A stretch of 41,021 bases of DNA, taken from positions 67,622 through 108,642 of the forward strand of contig NZ_GG698805.1 in assembly GCF_000161935.1 (NCBI RefSeq), read 5' to 3'. The position numbers and the translations under genes are program-made. Within the stretch, counting starts at the first letter, position 1. Each line of letters begins with the position of its first letter. Shown here piece after piece: positions 7,078 to 15,077 of the stretch. The notes beneath the pieces were generated by a model. It was given only the letters and a program-made list of their open reading frames with translations, made no database searches and was not told the DNA's origin. This DNA is from Limosilactobacillus coleohominis 101-4-CHN (lineage in GTDB: Bacteria; Bacillota; Bacilli; Lactobacillales; Lactobacillaceae).

Positions 7078-9063
7078 TTGTTATCAATCAATAATCAAAA
7101 AGAACAACAGCGGCGGGCTGCTAATCGCCAACAACGTTTTGCCTTACGAAAGTTAACGGTTGGGGTGGCATCCGTTTTAGTTGGTGCTGCTTTAGTTGGC
7201 TTCAGCACAACTGCCGAAGCTGCAACTACGGATGGTGCAGCTGACACTACGACTGCAAATACAACCACAACAGAAAGTACGAATAACACCACTGATCAAT
7301 CAAGCAACGTAACTGATCAAAACTTGCCAGCAAACTGGCCAAAAGTTGGTGACGAATTTAGTTCTCAGGGTTTGCCAGACAAAGGTGCTCGTGATTTATA
7401 CCCAAGTCAAGAAATTATTCGGGTTAAGAATCCTGGCGATCCGGATGTGTATGTCGGAAAGTACAATTTCACGCGGGTAATTGCCGTTAACAATATCAGC
7501 CGTGACCGGGATGAAAACGGAAAGCTTACAGATAACTGGTCTACTTCTTCCTTCAAGGCAGTTGATGTTAAAGACCTTGGCCTACCAGATCATACTGGAT
7601 ACTTAGTACGGGTAAGAGCATCCACCCAGTCACCAAGTGATAGTTACAACTACGGCCGTAGTAAAGACGAGCTGAAAAATAAGCGGAGCGAGATTAATGA
7701 TTCACTGAGGGAGCAGTTAGAAAAGAATCAATATACTCAACTTCCTGCGATTTCGTTTAATGACCCGGTTGATGTAATCTATGATATTTATTTTGTTCCT
7801 GATCCAAGTGCTACTAAGTACAATAGCGAAGAAAACATCAATGTCTTTGGCCCGGAAAATGATAGTTCCAAAGGTAACGCCGACTTCTACGCTAAGGTAA
7901 CGAGCAAACAGATCAATCACCAAATGGACGGCAATAAATTTACTGATAAGTGGAGCAATGCCAACTTTGGTACTCAAGATCTCAAGACGGTCCTGAGCGG
8001 TAGCAACTTTACCAACCAAGATGGTTACCGTAATAAGTCATTACCAGCCTATGATGGCTATCATGCAGTTCTGACTCACGTGACGGTTGCTAATAGCTAC
8101 AAGGAAGGGATTCCTGGATATACTAGAACGGAAACCAATGCCGCTGCTGCAAAATTACATGCAGAACTCGAAAAGAAGATTGCGGCTAACCCATATGAAT
8201 TACCGGAATACACGGTAAACATGCCATTGAGTGTCAACTTCTATGTTCAATACGTCAAAGATGCCCCAAAGCTGGATTCCAAATATGCAAAGTACAGTAG
8301 TTATGAAACTGTCTACGTTTATGGTCCAGGAAACAGCAGCAAGGACGGTCACGCTGACTACCGCACTCGAGTGGCTCAACAACAAATCGAACATCAAGTG
8401 AGTGATGGTCAATACACTAACCAGTGGAGTAGTGCTAACTTTGTGAGCCAAGACCTTGCCACTATTATGGCAGGCAATAACTTTACGGACCAAAATGGTC
8501 ACCGTGGCAACTCATTACCAAGTTACGCTGGTTACCACCCAGTTATTAAGAACTTCCAACTTTCCTACAGCACGCATGAAGGGGTTCCGGGCTACACTGC
8601 TGAAGAAGTGAAAGCAGCTGCAGACAAGCTATGGGATGAACTTAATAAGGCCATTGCTGCTAATCCTGATGCAACGTCCTTACCTGCGTACACGGTTAAT
8701 ATGCCAATTGATGTGCACTTCAATGTTGAAATGGTAAAGGATGAAGAACCAACCCCAGATCCAGAACCAACTCCACAACCAGATCCGGAAGACGATACGC
8801 CAACTCCAACTGACCCAGAAGTTCAACCAGAAGCACCGGTTGAAACTCCTGATCAACCTACGGAGTCTACTGATCAAACACCAGCAGCAGAACCAACTAC
8901 AAGTGTTCAAAAGGATACTAAGCAATCCGCAAATAATCGCCAAACTGCTAAGCAATTACCACAAACTGGTAATGATTCAGACCTGGCAATGATTGGTTTA
9001 GGTAGCGCAACGCTGCTTGGAATGTTAGGATTAGGTGTAGTTAGCAAGAAACGACACTCATAA
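7078..9063 (+). CDS. YSIRK-type LPXTG surface protein with three large repeats
   Basis: A 661-residue wall-anchored protein. The N-terminus has a YSIRK-like signal (FALRKLTVGVASVLVG) with cleavage expected after AEA near residue 49. A Thr-rich linker leads to three diverged repeats of about 140-158 residues (about 112-241, 255-395, 412-555). Each repeat has a Trp in a DNW/DKW/NQW-S motif (W154, W292, W450), a central GY motif (copies 2 and 3 share GYH and PGYT), and an end of the type NMPxxVxFxV. The repeats resemble mucus-binding (Mub/MucBP-like) modules in general plan, but I cannot assign a named domain. A Pro/Glu/Thr-rich wall spacer (about 560-600) precedes LPQTG (627-631), a hydrophobic helix and KKRHS. 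Start TTG 7078 is fixed by GGAGG 9 nt upstream. It is probably an adhesin, and it follows the SEC10-like gene but has its own terminator and likely its own promoter. Confidence 0.87.
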   Translation: MLSINNQKEQQRRAANRQQRFALRKLTVGVASVLVGAALVGFSTTAEAATTDGAADTTTANTTTTESTNNTTDQSSNVTDQNLPANWPKVGDEFSSQGLPDKGARDLYPSQEIIRVKNPGDPDVYVGKYNFTRVIAVNNISRDRDENGKLTDNWSTSSFKAVDVKDLGLPDHTGYLVRVRASTQSPSDSYNYGRSKDELKNKRSEINDSLREQLEKNQYTQLPAISFNDPVDVIYDIYFVPDPSATKYNSEENINVFGPENDSSKGNADFYAKVTSKQINHQMDGNKFTDKWSNANFGTQDLKTVLSGSNFTNQDGYRNKSLPAYDGYHAVLTHVTVANSYKEGIPGYTRTETNAAAAKLHAELEKKIAANPYELPEYTVNMPLSVNFYVQYVKDAPKLDSKYAKYSSYETVYVYGPGNSSKDGHADYRTRVAQQQIEHQVSDGQYTNQWSSANFVSQDLATIMAGNNFTDQNGHRGNSLPSYAGYHPVIKNFQLSYSTHEGVPGYTAEEVKAAADKLWDELNKAIAANPDATSLPAYTVNMPIDVHFNVEMVKDEEPTPDPEPTPQPDPEDDTPTPTDPEVQPEAPVETPDQPTESTDQTPAAEPTTSVQKDTKQSANNRQTAKQLPQTGNDSDLAMIGLGSATLLGMLGLGVVSKKRHS

Positions 9064-9070
9064 TTAATAA

Positions 9071-9100
9071 AAACAGGTGAGCGCTGCTCGCCTGTTTTTT
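9071..9100 (+). terminator. Terminator of the YSIRK-type gene
   Basis: Stem ACAGGTGAGC (9073-9082) pairs with GCTCGCCTGT (9086-9095) around a 3-nt loop, followed by a T run. Confidence 0.92.
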
Positions 9101-9115
9101 GTTAGAAGGCAGAAT

Positions 9116-10264
9116 ATGAAACGGATATTGGCAAAGATCACTGATAGGTTTAACCGGTTTGTAATTAAATATTTCATCAGTTCTAGCCAAATTGCGACCC
9201 AATACCAGCAATTAATTGCTGACGGTTGGGGACCGTTTGCCGGTTTTTATTATCTTTGGCAATACTGGCATGGCCGAGATTGTTCAAAGATGTTTCATGA
9301 ATTATTATGCGTCGGTTCACCAACCTATGTCCGTTTCTTAAGGGTATCACACCTTTCGGCGCATAAGCAGCTCACTTTAATATTAAATGAGCATCTAAAC
9401 ACCAGTATTGATAAGCATGAATTTTTGCAAATTCATGCCACGCGGTATCAGCTTGCTAGTAAATTAGCTCCTCACAGTTTTTTCTTCAGTTATTTGCGGG
9501 AATTGGTAATCCGTGCCTATCCCGATCAGCAGGGGTTAAAGGCGGACCAATTAGGAACAAAGGTTCATTTGTTGCGGAGTTATCTTGACCGACAAGTGAT
9601 TGAATACCTTCGCCATTATCATTGGTCAGGTGAACCAGTTCACCCCAGCGATTATGAACGACTATTACAATATTGCCAGGATCATCAGTTAACCTTGGAT
9701 TATCAAACATCCGCTAATTTTCATAATCGGTATCATGGTGAATTTACTTACCCGCGGAATATGAAGGTCCAGTTAATGCATGATTCACAGGCCAGACGGT
9801 ATAATGACGCGCGGATGATTGAATTCATCGTAGATATAGCCACGGGGCAGTTTGTGTCAGAGTGGAATGTGTACCACGAAACGGTCACCGGAGCAATTGA
9901 CGCGAATCCTACGCATTATTCCATCGCGGAGTTACACGAGGTAGCCGATACGGAATCATTTAACTATGGAGTCCCGTACGGGCAGCATCATGTCCCAGCT
10001 CGTTATCGTGGAACGCACCAGCGGTTGGATATTCGACAACCGGTTAACAGCGCCGTTCGTCAACGGGCGAAAAAGGATTGGCGGTATCCGCGCGACTATG
10101 CGAATGTGGTGAAGAGCGCCTCGGATGTTCAGGTATGGCAATCGATTTCACCGCGAGATCGTCAGGCGGTTTACCGACAGTTTGTTAATTATCTACAATC
10201 CCACCATGTTACTAACCAAGGGATTAAAGCATATTTAAAAAATAAGAACGGCTTCGGATCCTAG
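9116..10264 (+). CDS. DUF3114-like protein, function unknown
   Basis: A 382-residue soluble protein, rich in His, Tyr and Arg, without signal peptide or membrane segment. The N-terminal part (GWGPFAGFYYLWQYWHGRDC) and the SYLDRQVIEYLRH segment recall the DUF3114 family of lactobacilli and streptococci. The family name is recalled, not searched, and has no known function. A possible binding surface is the His/Tyr-rich region around residues 275-315 (YHETVTGAIDANPTHYS, YGQHHVPARYRG). Start ATG 9116 lies 6 nt after AGAAGG; ATG is preferred to upstream in-frame codons that sit inside the preceding terminator. It is a single gene closed by a hairpin overlapping its 3' end. Confidence 0.72.
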   Translation: MKRILAKITDRFNRFVIKYFISSSQIATQYQQLIADGWGPFAGFYYLWQYWHGRDCSKMFHELLCVGSPTYVRFLRVSHLSAHKQLTLILNEHLNTSIDKHEFLQIHATRYQLASKLAPHSFFFSYLRELVIRAYPDQQGLKADQLGTKVHLLRSYLDRQVIEYLRHYHWSGEPVHPSDYERLLQYCQDHQLTLDYQTSANFHNRYHGEFTYPRNMKVQLMHDSQARRYNDARMIEFIVDIATGQFVSEWNVYHETVTGAIDANPTHYSIAELHEVADTESFNYGVPYGQHHVPARYRGTHQRLDIRQPVNSAVRQRAKKDWRYPRDYANVVKSASDVQVWQSISPRDRQAVYRQFVNYLQSHHVTNQGIKAYLKNKNGFGS

Positions 10265-10281
10265 TGGGCGCCAAAGCCGTT
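10247..10281. terminator. Bidirectional terminator between convergent genes
   Basis: Stem AACGGCTT (10247-10254) pairs with AAGCCGTT (10274-10281), extended by CGG/GCC-type pairs. T-rich sequence follows on the right (plus) and on the left (minus). The hairpin overlaps the last codons of the DUF3114-like gene and serves the leftward mazG-like gene too. Confidence 0.75.
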
Positions 10282-10286
10282 TGTGT

Positions 10287-10607
10287 TTAGTTTTCCTTTT
10301 CAATATCACTTTGTTTGATGAAGACGCCGTCCGCCGTCGTCATTCCCGTACGGTGAGCAATGGTTTGGTAGGCATCGGTTAAGGCTTTTTGATGGTCGAC
10401 ACCCACTAATCGGGAAAAGATCAGCAGTGCGATCTGCAGGTCTCCAATACTATCGACTAATTTAGCATGGTTTTTCTTATTATATGCGGCAGACAGTTCC
10501 CCGACTTCTTCTGCAATTTTCATGAACTCCACTCGCGGGTCTGCTTGATCAATTTCGCGTTCGTGGGCCCATTCATAGATCTTTGGGATTAATTCTTCGT
10601 ATTCCAA
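10287..10607 (-). CDS. MazG-like nucleotide pyrophosphohydrolase
   Basis: An all-alpha NTP-PPase of about 106 residues in the MazG-like superfamily. The Mg-binding signature is present as EEVGEL (ExxE) and DSIGDLQ (ExxD equivalent), preceded by KIYEWAHEREIDQADPR, which is frequent in single-domain Firmicute members. Such enzymes hydrolyse (d)NTPs to NMP and pyrophosphate as house-cleaning; the substrate here is unknown. Start: TTG 10607 has a good GAGGTGA ribosome site 5 nt upstream, whereas the in-frame ATG at 10631 (8 more residues, MKLIEVTS) has none, so the short form is preferred and the long form remains possible. It lies 44 nt behind the corA-like gene and is probably cotranscribed with it. 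Confidence 0.8.
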   Translation of the reverse strand: MEYEELIPKIYEWAHEREIDQADPRVEFMKIAEEVGELSAAYNKKNHAKLVDSIGDLQIALLIFSRLVGVDHQKALTDAYQTIAHRTGMTTADGVFIKQSDIEKEN

Positions 10608-10651
10608 GCTGGTCACCTCAATTAACTTCATAATCTAAGATGATTTTACCA

Positions 10652-11587
10652 CTAGTCGGTATAGGATTTACGCCGAAGATAGATGGAGATTCCTACGGCT
10701 ACCAGAAGTGCAATTCCCAGGATAATCCAGAAACCATATTCGGAAGATTTCCATGGCATTCCGCCGACGTTCATTCCCATAAAACCACTTAGGAGAGCGG
10801 CGGTAGCTAAAATTAAACCTGCTGAATCTAGGAACTTCATTAAGTGGTTCAGGTTATTATCCATGATTCCCATGTATAATCCGTTCAGCAATTCTAAAAC
10901 GTCCCGGTAAATATGGATTGCCTTAGCTAGCCGCCGCTGGTTGGTTTTGATATCTAATAACATTTGTGAATTAATGGTTTGCGCAATCGCACTTTTTTCG
11001 AAGGCGGTAATGGTTTCTGACTGGTCATTGATAGTGTGTTCTAAAAAGACTAGTCGTCGCATCAGGCTCGTTAATTGACGTAGTTCATGATCTTTAATGG
11101 CCTTTTGCGCTGCTTGGTTTAGATAATTGATTTGTTTCTCATATGAATCCAGGGCTTGAATAAGGTGTCCTTGCCAAAAATTAATGAGGTGAGCTACCAG
11201 CGCGGAAACTTGTTGATGCTCCTGAACGGCTACAGTTAATTCATCTAGGGCGTTCGCAGCATTTTGGGTGCAGAGGAAAAGGTGGTCAGTGTTAAAAATC
11301 AAGATTGTCGGTGTCAGCTGGTCCGTGATCTCAGAATAATGAACGTTGAAATCAAAGATGACCAGGAGCTGTAGATGCTCTAACGCGGTGCTTGTGACTT
11401 CGTGGAACCGGGAAACCTCTTCTGCAGAGTTGCATTCGTTGAAGATCACAGGATCTAGATTAAATTGCCGACAAAGACTTTGGAGTTCCGTGTTTTTTGG
11501 CGACGACATGATGAAAACGTTAGCCTGCTCACGATTACCATTAGCAGAGCGAAGCTGGCCATCACGGAGTACGAAAGCTTGAATCAT
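10652..11587 (-). CDS. CorA-like divalent cation transporter
   Basis: A 311-residue protein with a cytosolic alpha/beta and long-helix N-terminal part (about 1-250), then two C-terminal TM helices. The GMN signature of the CorA ion gate occurs in GFMGMNVGGMP (near residue 268) at the end of TM1, and the C-terminus is basic (YLRRKSYTD). CorA proteins are pentameric Mg2+ channels; some relatives move Co2+, Ni2+ or Zn2+, so the exact ion is open. Family members are typically 300-330 residues. The ATG at 11587 has an ideal GGAGGTGATG site. A terminator separates it from the upstream nhaC, and the mazG-like gene follows 44 nt later. Confidence 0.87.
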   Translation of the reverse strand: MIQAFVLRDGQLRSANGNREQANVFIMSSPKNTELQSLCRQFNLDPVIFNECNSAEEVSRFHEVTSTALEHLQLLVIFDFNVHYSEITDQLTPTILIFNTDHLFLCTQNAANALDELTVAVQEHQQVSALVAHLINFWQGHLIQALDSYEKQINYLNQAAQKAIKDHELRQLTSLMRRLVFLEHTINDQSETITAFEKSAIAQTINSQMLLDIKTNQRRLAKAIHIYRDVLELLNGLYMGIMDNNLNHLMKFLDSAGLILATAALLSGFMGMNVGGMPWKSSEYGFWIILGIALLVAVGISIYLRRKSYTD

Positions 11588-11604
11588 AACATCACCTCCA
11601 CATA

Positions 11605-11651
11605 AAAACCCTCAGGTAGTTATTAATTATAAATGACTACCTGAGGGTTTT
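11605..11651 (-). terminator. Terminator of nhaC
   Basis: A perfect 16-bp stem (AAAACCCTCAGGTAGT, 11605-11620, with its complement at 11636-11651) lies between the nhaC stop codon and the corA-like ribosome site. On the minus strand it ends in TTTTT. Confidence 0.92.
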
Positions 11652-11687
11652 GTTTGTCCAAAATGACTTTGAATTAAAAATTAAGAA

Positions 11688-13112
11688 TTAGTCTAAAACC
11701 GCGTTTTCTGTTTTATTAGCATTGGATTGCTTGGCAGCTTGTTGGTGGCCTGGTGCCCACTTTAAACCAACCCCGGTAAAGCCACTCAAGATGGAGAAGA
11801 CTGGTGACAAAAGACTAAAGAACGTAAATGGCAGGAAGTGCAGAACTGGAACACCGAGTGTGGAAGCAACGAATGAGCCAGCAACTCCCCATGGAATCAA
11901 GTAGTTGATGACACTACCACCATCTTCAAGAACCCGACTAAGTGCTAGTGGGGAAAGGCCAATTTGCTTAAAGGCTTTGCGGAAGGCATTCCCTGGCAAG
12001 ATCACTGAAAGGTATTGTTCACCAACGAAGAGGTTCACACCAATTCCCGCGAAGATCGTTGTGGTAACCAAACGCCCCGGCTTCTTAAGGCGGTCAATTA
12101 ATGGCTTCATTGCACTTTCAATGATCCCTTCGTGCATTAGAATTCCCCCAAGGGCTAAGGTCATGACGATTAGGGAAACGGTGCCCATCATACTGGAGAT
12201 TCCACCACGACTAAGCAGGGCATCCACGGCTTTGTTACCAGTTTTGGCAACGAAACCTGATTCGATCAAGGTCGCAAGTTTACTAATTGCAAAGTTTGGT
12301 GTTTCAATGAAAATCATGACGATGGAAACAAAGATGTTCAAGAAAAGGGGTGGAATCGCTGGTAATTTTCGCCAGGCGCAGACGAACATCAGAACGATTG
12401 GTAAGGCAGCCCACCATGAAACGCTGAAGTTCTTCGTTAATACGGCAGACGTTTTAGCAATGGCGGCCATGGAAGTTCCTTCGTTTGTTAAACCAAGGAA
12501 GGCGAAGATAATTAGTGAGAGAACGAATGCTGGGATGGTGGTCCACATCATATTTTTAATGTGGGCGAAGAGGTCAGAACCAGCAACGGCGGAAGCCAAA
12601 TTAGTGGAGTCAGAAAGTGGGGACATCTTGTCACCGAAGACCGCTCCAGAAATGATTGCGCCGGCAGTTAATGCGGGATTGACACCCAACGTGGCACCCA
12701 TCCCGAAGAGGGCGAGCCCGACAGTTGAAACGGTGGTGAAGCCACTCCCGATGGCTAAACCAACGAGTGAACAAACGATGAAGACAGATGGAACGAAAAA
12801 CTTAGCGCTAATTAAGTGGAAGCCAAGCACCATTAGTGAAGGAATAATCCCGGCCTTAATCCAAACGGCAATTAAACTCCCAATCAACAGGAAAATGAAG
12901 ATTGGAACAATGGCAGTGGAAATCCCCTCGGTAATGCCGTCCGTGATTTCTTTCCACGAAACCTTACGGAAGGCCAACCAGCCCATTAGTAAACCAATGA
13001 CGGTTAAAACGGGAACTTGGGGTGAAAGGCCGAAGCCGATAACACCGACCCCTAAAATGACTAACATAATGATTAAAATTGCGATTGATTCTTGAAAGTT
13101 AATTTTTTTCAT
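11688..13112 (-). CDS. nhaC: NhaC-family Na+/H+ antiporter or amino-acid-linked exchanger
   Basis: About 474 residues with 11-12 predicted TM helices and NhaC-family features: GSGFTTVSTVGLALFGMG, GAVFGDKMSPLSDSTNLAS (the conserved NhaC signature) and a late GVNLFVGEQYLSVILPG block. NhaC proteins exchange Na+ for H+; MleN relatives exchange malate and lactate. A subset in lactic bacteria sits with tyrosine decarboxylase or tyrosyl-tRNA synthetase genes, and the T-box leader here (13222-13445) implies control by an uncharged tRNA, so an amino-acid role is plausible. Start: ATG 13112 with AGGTG 6 nt upstream; GTG 13121 is in frame but overlaps that site. The start codon overlaps the stop of a 30-codon ORF (ATGA), suggesting translational coupling. 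Confidence 0.88.
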   Translation of the reverse strand: MKKINFQESIAILIIMLVILGVGVIGFGLSPQVPVLTVIGLLMGWLAFRKVSWKEITDGITEGISTAIVPIFIFLLIGSLIAVWIKAGIIPSLMVLGFHLISAKFFVPSVFIVCSLVGLAIGSGFTTVSTVGLALFGMGATLGVNPALTAGAIISGAVFGDKMSPLSDSTNLASAVAGSDLFAHIKNMMWTTIPAFVLSLIIFAFLGLTNEGTSMAAIAKTSAVLTKNFSVSWWAALPIVLMFVCAWRKLPAIPPLFLNIFVSIVMIFIETPNFAISKLATLIESGFVAKTGNKAVDALLSRGGISSMMGTVSLIVMTLALGGILMHEGIIESAMKPLIDRLKKPGRLVTTTIFAGIGVNLFVGEQYLSVILPGNAFRKAFKQIGLSPLALSRVLEDGGSVINYLIPWGVAGSFVASTLGVPVLHFLPFTFFSLLSPVFSILSGFTGVGLKWAPGHQQAAKQSNANKTENAVLD

Positions 13113-13201
13113 AGTATGCACCTGATCCTTTGCTTATGAATTTGAAATGCGAGTAACTGGTTAAGAGAAAAAGTGTGCAGACTATATCGATGTTGTTCCA
13201 T
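13109..13201 (-). CDS. Small ORF coupled to nhaC (30 aa)
   Basis: An ORF of 30 codons begins at ATG 13201, 8 nt after a strong GGGAGG, in the leader between the T-box terminator and nhaC. Its TGA overlaps the nhaC ATG as ATGA. The peptide starts MEQHRYSLHTF and ends QRIRCIL, with one Tyr and no clear TM helix. Its ribosome site is stronger than that of nhaC. It may only deliver ribosomes to nhaC by termination-reinitiation, or be a small partner protein. It is unlikely to be an in-frame extension of nhaC, which has a normal N-terminus in another frame. Confidence 0.5.
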   Translation of the reverse strand: MEQHRYSLHTFSLNQLLAFQIHKQRIRCIL

Positions 13202-13220
13202 AATAATAACCTCCCAAATA

Positions 13221-13254
13221 AAAAAGTCCTGATTGAGATATACTCAACCAGGAC
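13221..13254 (-). terminator. T-box-controlled terminator of nhaC
   Basis: A 12-bp stem, GTCCTGATTGAG (13226-13237) with CTCAACCAGGAC (13243-13254), is followed on the minus strand by a T6 run. It lies directly after the T-box sequence and is the regulated attenuator. Confidence 0.92.
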
Positions 13255-13445
13255 GTCTTACCGCGGTACCACCTAGCTAGAAAGCGCGCAATTGCTTTCC
13301 GCCTCGTATTGGTTGCTAACGGTACCAATGAATCCGTACAAGCGGTAATTCAATCACATGTCCTGCCTGGTTTGCATCAACCACCAGTTTTCTGAACATT
13401 GAGACATGTAATCTACTGTTTTGATTACTTGTAATTTTTGATTGC
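13222..13445 (-). promoter_or_regulatory. T-box riboswitch upstream of nhaC
   Basis: The conserved T-box sequence AGGTGGTACCGCGG occupies 13261-13274 (minus strand), just before the attenuator. Stem I can be traced: base TACAAG (13428-13433) with CTTGTA (13337-13342), upper stem ACATGTC/GACATGT (13403-13409 and 13356-13362), and an AGTA / GATTGAATTACCG internal loop that should hold the specifier. The specifier reads UAC (Tyr, 13345-13347) or, in the neighbouring register, UUA (Leu, 13346-13348). Tyr is favoured because NhaC-type genes in lactic bacteria are linked to tyrosine functions. When the cognate tRNA is uncharged, the antiterminator should form and nhaC be expressed. Confidence 0.9.
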
Positions 13446-13449
13446 TGTA

Positions 13450-13478
13450 AATATATCACTGTAAATTAGAGAATGCAA
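13450..13478 (-). promoter_or_regulatory. Promoter of the T-box-nhaC transcript
   Basis: Minus-strand -35 TTGCAT (13473-13478), 17-nt spacer and -10 TATATT (13450-13455). It starts transcription shortly before T-box stem I. Confidence 0.7.
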
Positions 13479-13537
13479 CCTAATTTTTAAAATTTCTCAT
13501 TTAATTCTCATAATCGTCATTTAAAACTTATATCATT

Positions 13538-14374
13538 TTATTTTTCAAACCCAATCATCAAACCACCATTTTCGGCATAATAGGAACAGAGGGCCCCACA
13601 TGGTGAGATATTAATGATTGAACTTGGAAAGACTTCAGCGATTGCCTTGGCTAATTTTTCCGCCTGCTCGCGGCAGTTAACGTGATCGATAAAGACCCGG
13701 CCACCAACGTAGCCCTGCTTTTCCATTACTTTTACTAGTTTGCGGAACAGATGCTTGCCACCCCGCATCTTGCCGAGCATTTCGAATTCACCGGCATCAC
13801 TGGCCGTACCGTAAACGTAGAGGTTGAGCAGGTGGGTTAGTTTAGCGATTGCCGGGCTAACCCGACCATTATTAGCTAGATTATCGAGTTCTTCTAAAAC
13901 AAATAACAAGTCGGTTTGCTGAATTTGGGCATTCGTTAATTCGATAATTTGGTCAAATGAGTAGCCATGATTAATTGAGACCGCAACCTGGGAAGCTAAC
14001 AGTCTAATTTGCGGGCCCGCGGATTTAGTATCGAATACGTGGATTTTAGTTTCAGGATGATCAGCCATATACATTTCGGCGGCTTGAACCGCGGCGTTAT
14101 AGCTTCCTGAAAGAGCACTGGTGATGGTTAGGACAAAGATTTCATCCGCACCTTCAAAAGCGGTCAGCCAATCACCAACACTTGGACACGCGGTCGAGGT
14201 CGTGGTTTTAGTATTTTTCAAGGCTGCTAAGAAGTTCGATAAATCAAGTCGGTCATCATCCCGCCAAGTTTGGCCATTGACCATGATCGAAAGCGGAACG
14301 TTGGTATGGGCGACGCCGCCAATAATGGGATCTAGTGAGTTTGCTCCTGAATCAGTAATAATTTTGGTTGTCAT
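13538..14374 (-). CDS. DegV-family fatty-acid-binding protein
   Basis: A 278-residue DegV protein. The N-terminal EDD-fold half begins KIITDSGANSL, followed by VPLSIMVNGQTWRDD. The fatty-acid carboxylate-binding region is TTSTACPSVGDW (the family's TSQPS-like motif) and ITSALSGSYNAA. The C-terminal half contains GKMRGGKHLFRKLVK and the IDHVNC stretch. DegV proteins act as FakB-like acyl carriers that present exogenous fatty acids to a FakA kinase. No fakA is nearby, which is normal because fakB paralogues are scattered. Start ATG 14374 follows AGGAGA by 7 nt. It has its own promoter (14404-14432), divergent from the DUF1836 gene. Confidence 0.9.
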   Translation of the reverse strand: MTTKIITDSGANSLDPIIGGVAHTNVPLSIMVNGQTWRDDDRLDLSNFLAALKNTKTTTSTACPSVGDWLTAFEGADEIFVLTITSALSGSYNAAVQAAEMYMADHPETKIHVFDTKSAGPQIRLLASQVAVSINHGYSFDQIIELTNAQIQQTDLLFVLEELDNLANNGRVSPAIAKLTHLLNLYVYGTASDAGEFEMLGKMRGGKHLFRKLVKVMEKQGYVGGRVFIDHVNCREQAEKLAKAIAEVFPSSIINISPCGALCSYYAENGGLMIGFEK

Positions 14375-14403
14375 TTTGATTCTCCTGAAATTAATTTTTT
14401 AAA

Positions 14404-14432
14404 AGCATAGTCGTTTTATATATCTTTGTCAA
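14404..14432 (-). promoter_or_regulatory. Promoter of the degV-family gene
   Basis: Minus-strand -35 TTGACA (14427-14432), 17-nt spacer, -10 TATGCT (14404-14409). Confidence 0.75.
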
Positions 14433-14463
14433 CGGTTTTTGAAAAACCTTTAAGAGGGTTACG

Positions 14464-14491
14464 TTGACATGCTTGAGTGACATTCTATAAA
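14464..14491 (+). promoter_or_regulatory. Promoter of the DUF1836 gene
   Basis: -35 TTGACA (14464-14469), 16-nt spacer, -10 TATAAA (14486-14491), about 24 nt upstream of the start codon, so the leader is very short. Confidence 0.72.
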
Positions 14492-14514
14492 ATGGAGGAC
14501 AGGAGGATCGAAAA

Positions 14515-15009
14515 ATGAAGAGCAAGACCAGTAACCAACAGTTTAATTTACCGCCTTACCATCAGTTGCCCGCCATGGGGCTGTACCTAAAACAAGTCGT
14601 CACTTATTTACAGCAATGTGTGGCACCGTTTGAAAGTGTTAAGGTGACTAGTTCCATGGTTAGCAACTACGTAAAACACCGTCTGATTAGTCTACCACAA
14701 AAGAAACTATATGATCGCGAACAGATCGCTCAACTCCTCTTTATCATTGTTGCTAAAAATGTCTTGGAGCAGGCTGATTTACGAAAGGCCATTCAAATTC
14801 AAGAAGAAACTTATAGTACGGAAGTTGCCTATAATTACTTTGTCCAGGAGTTAGGCAATGTTTCACGGTACGTTTTTGGCCAGCAAACTACTCTTGAACG
14901 TGTTGGTCAGGAGCATACAAAGCAAAAACAGATGCTTCGTAACGTGATCATGGCTTTTGCGTACCGGGAATACCTCTATCAGTTCTTTGAACGGGTCAAA
15001 GCAAATTAG
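14515..15009 (+). CDS. DUF1836 protein, putative DNA-binding regulator
   Basis: A 164-residue protein of the DUF1836 family. It shows LPPYHQLPAMGLYLKQVVTYL, then VTSSMVSNYVKHRLI, which has the look of a helix-turn-helix recognition segment, then LYDREQIAQLLFIIVAKNVL. The family is widespread in Firmicutes and its exact role is not established; a transcription-factor role is inferred from the helical MerR-like N-terminus. Start ATG 14515 lies 8 nt after AGGAGG. The tpi gene follows 68 bp downstream without a terminator, so the two may be cotranscribed. Confidence 0.82.
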   Translation: MKSKTSNQQFNLPPYHQLPAMGLYLKQVVTYLQQCVAPFESVKVTSSMVSNYVKHRLISLPQKKLYDREQIAQLLFIIVAKNVLEQADLRKAIQIQEETYSTEVAYNYFVQELGNVSRYVFGQQTTLERVGQEHTKQKQMLRNVIMAFAYREYLYQFFERVKAN

Positions 15010-15077
15010 TTTCGTTTATGAACGGGAAAGAGTAAAATGTAACCAACATTGCGCACGAAAATAGCGGAGGAAGAAGC

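Noticed and set aside
11905-13095. A 396-codon open frame on the plus strand opposite nhaC
   Set aside because: It lies entirely within the antisense of a well-supported NhaC gene, has no ribosome site and shows no recognisable protein motif; it is a mirror of codon bias.
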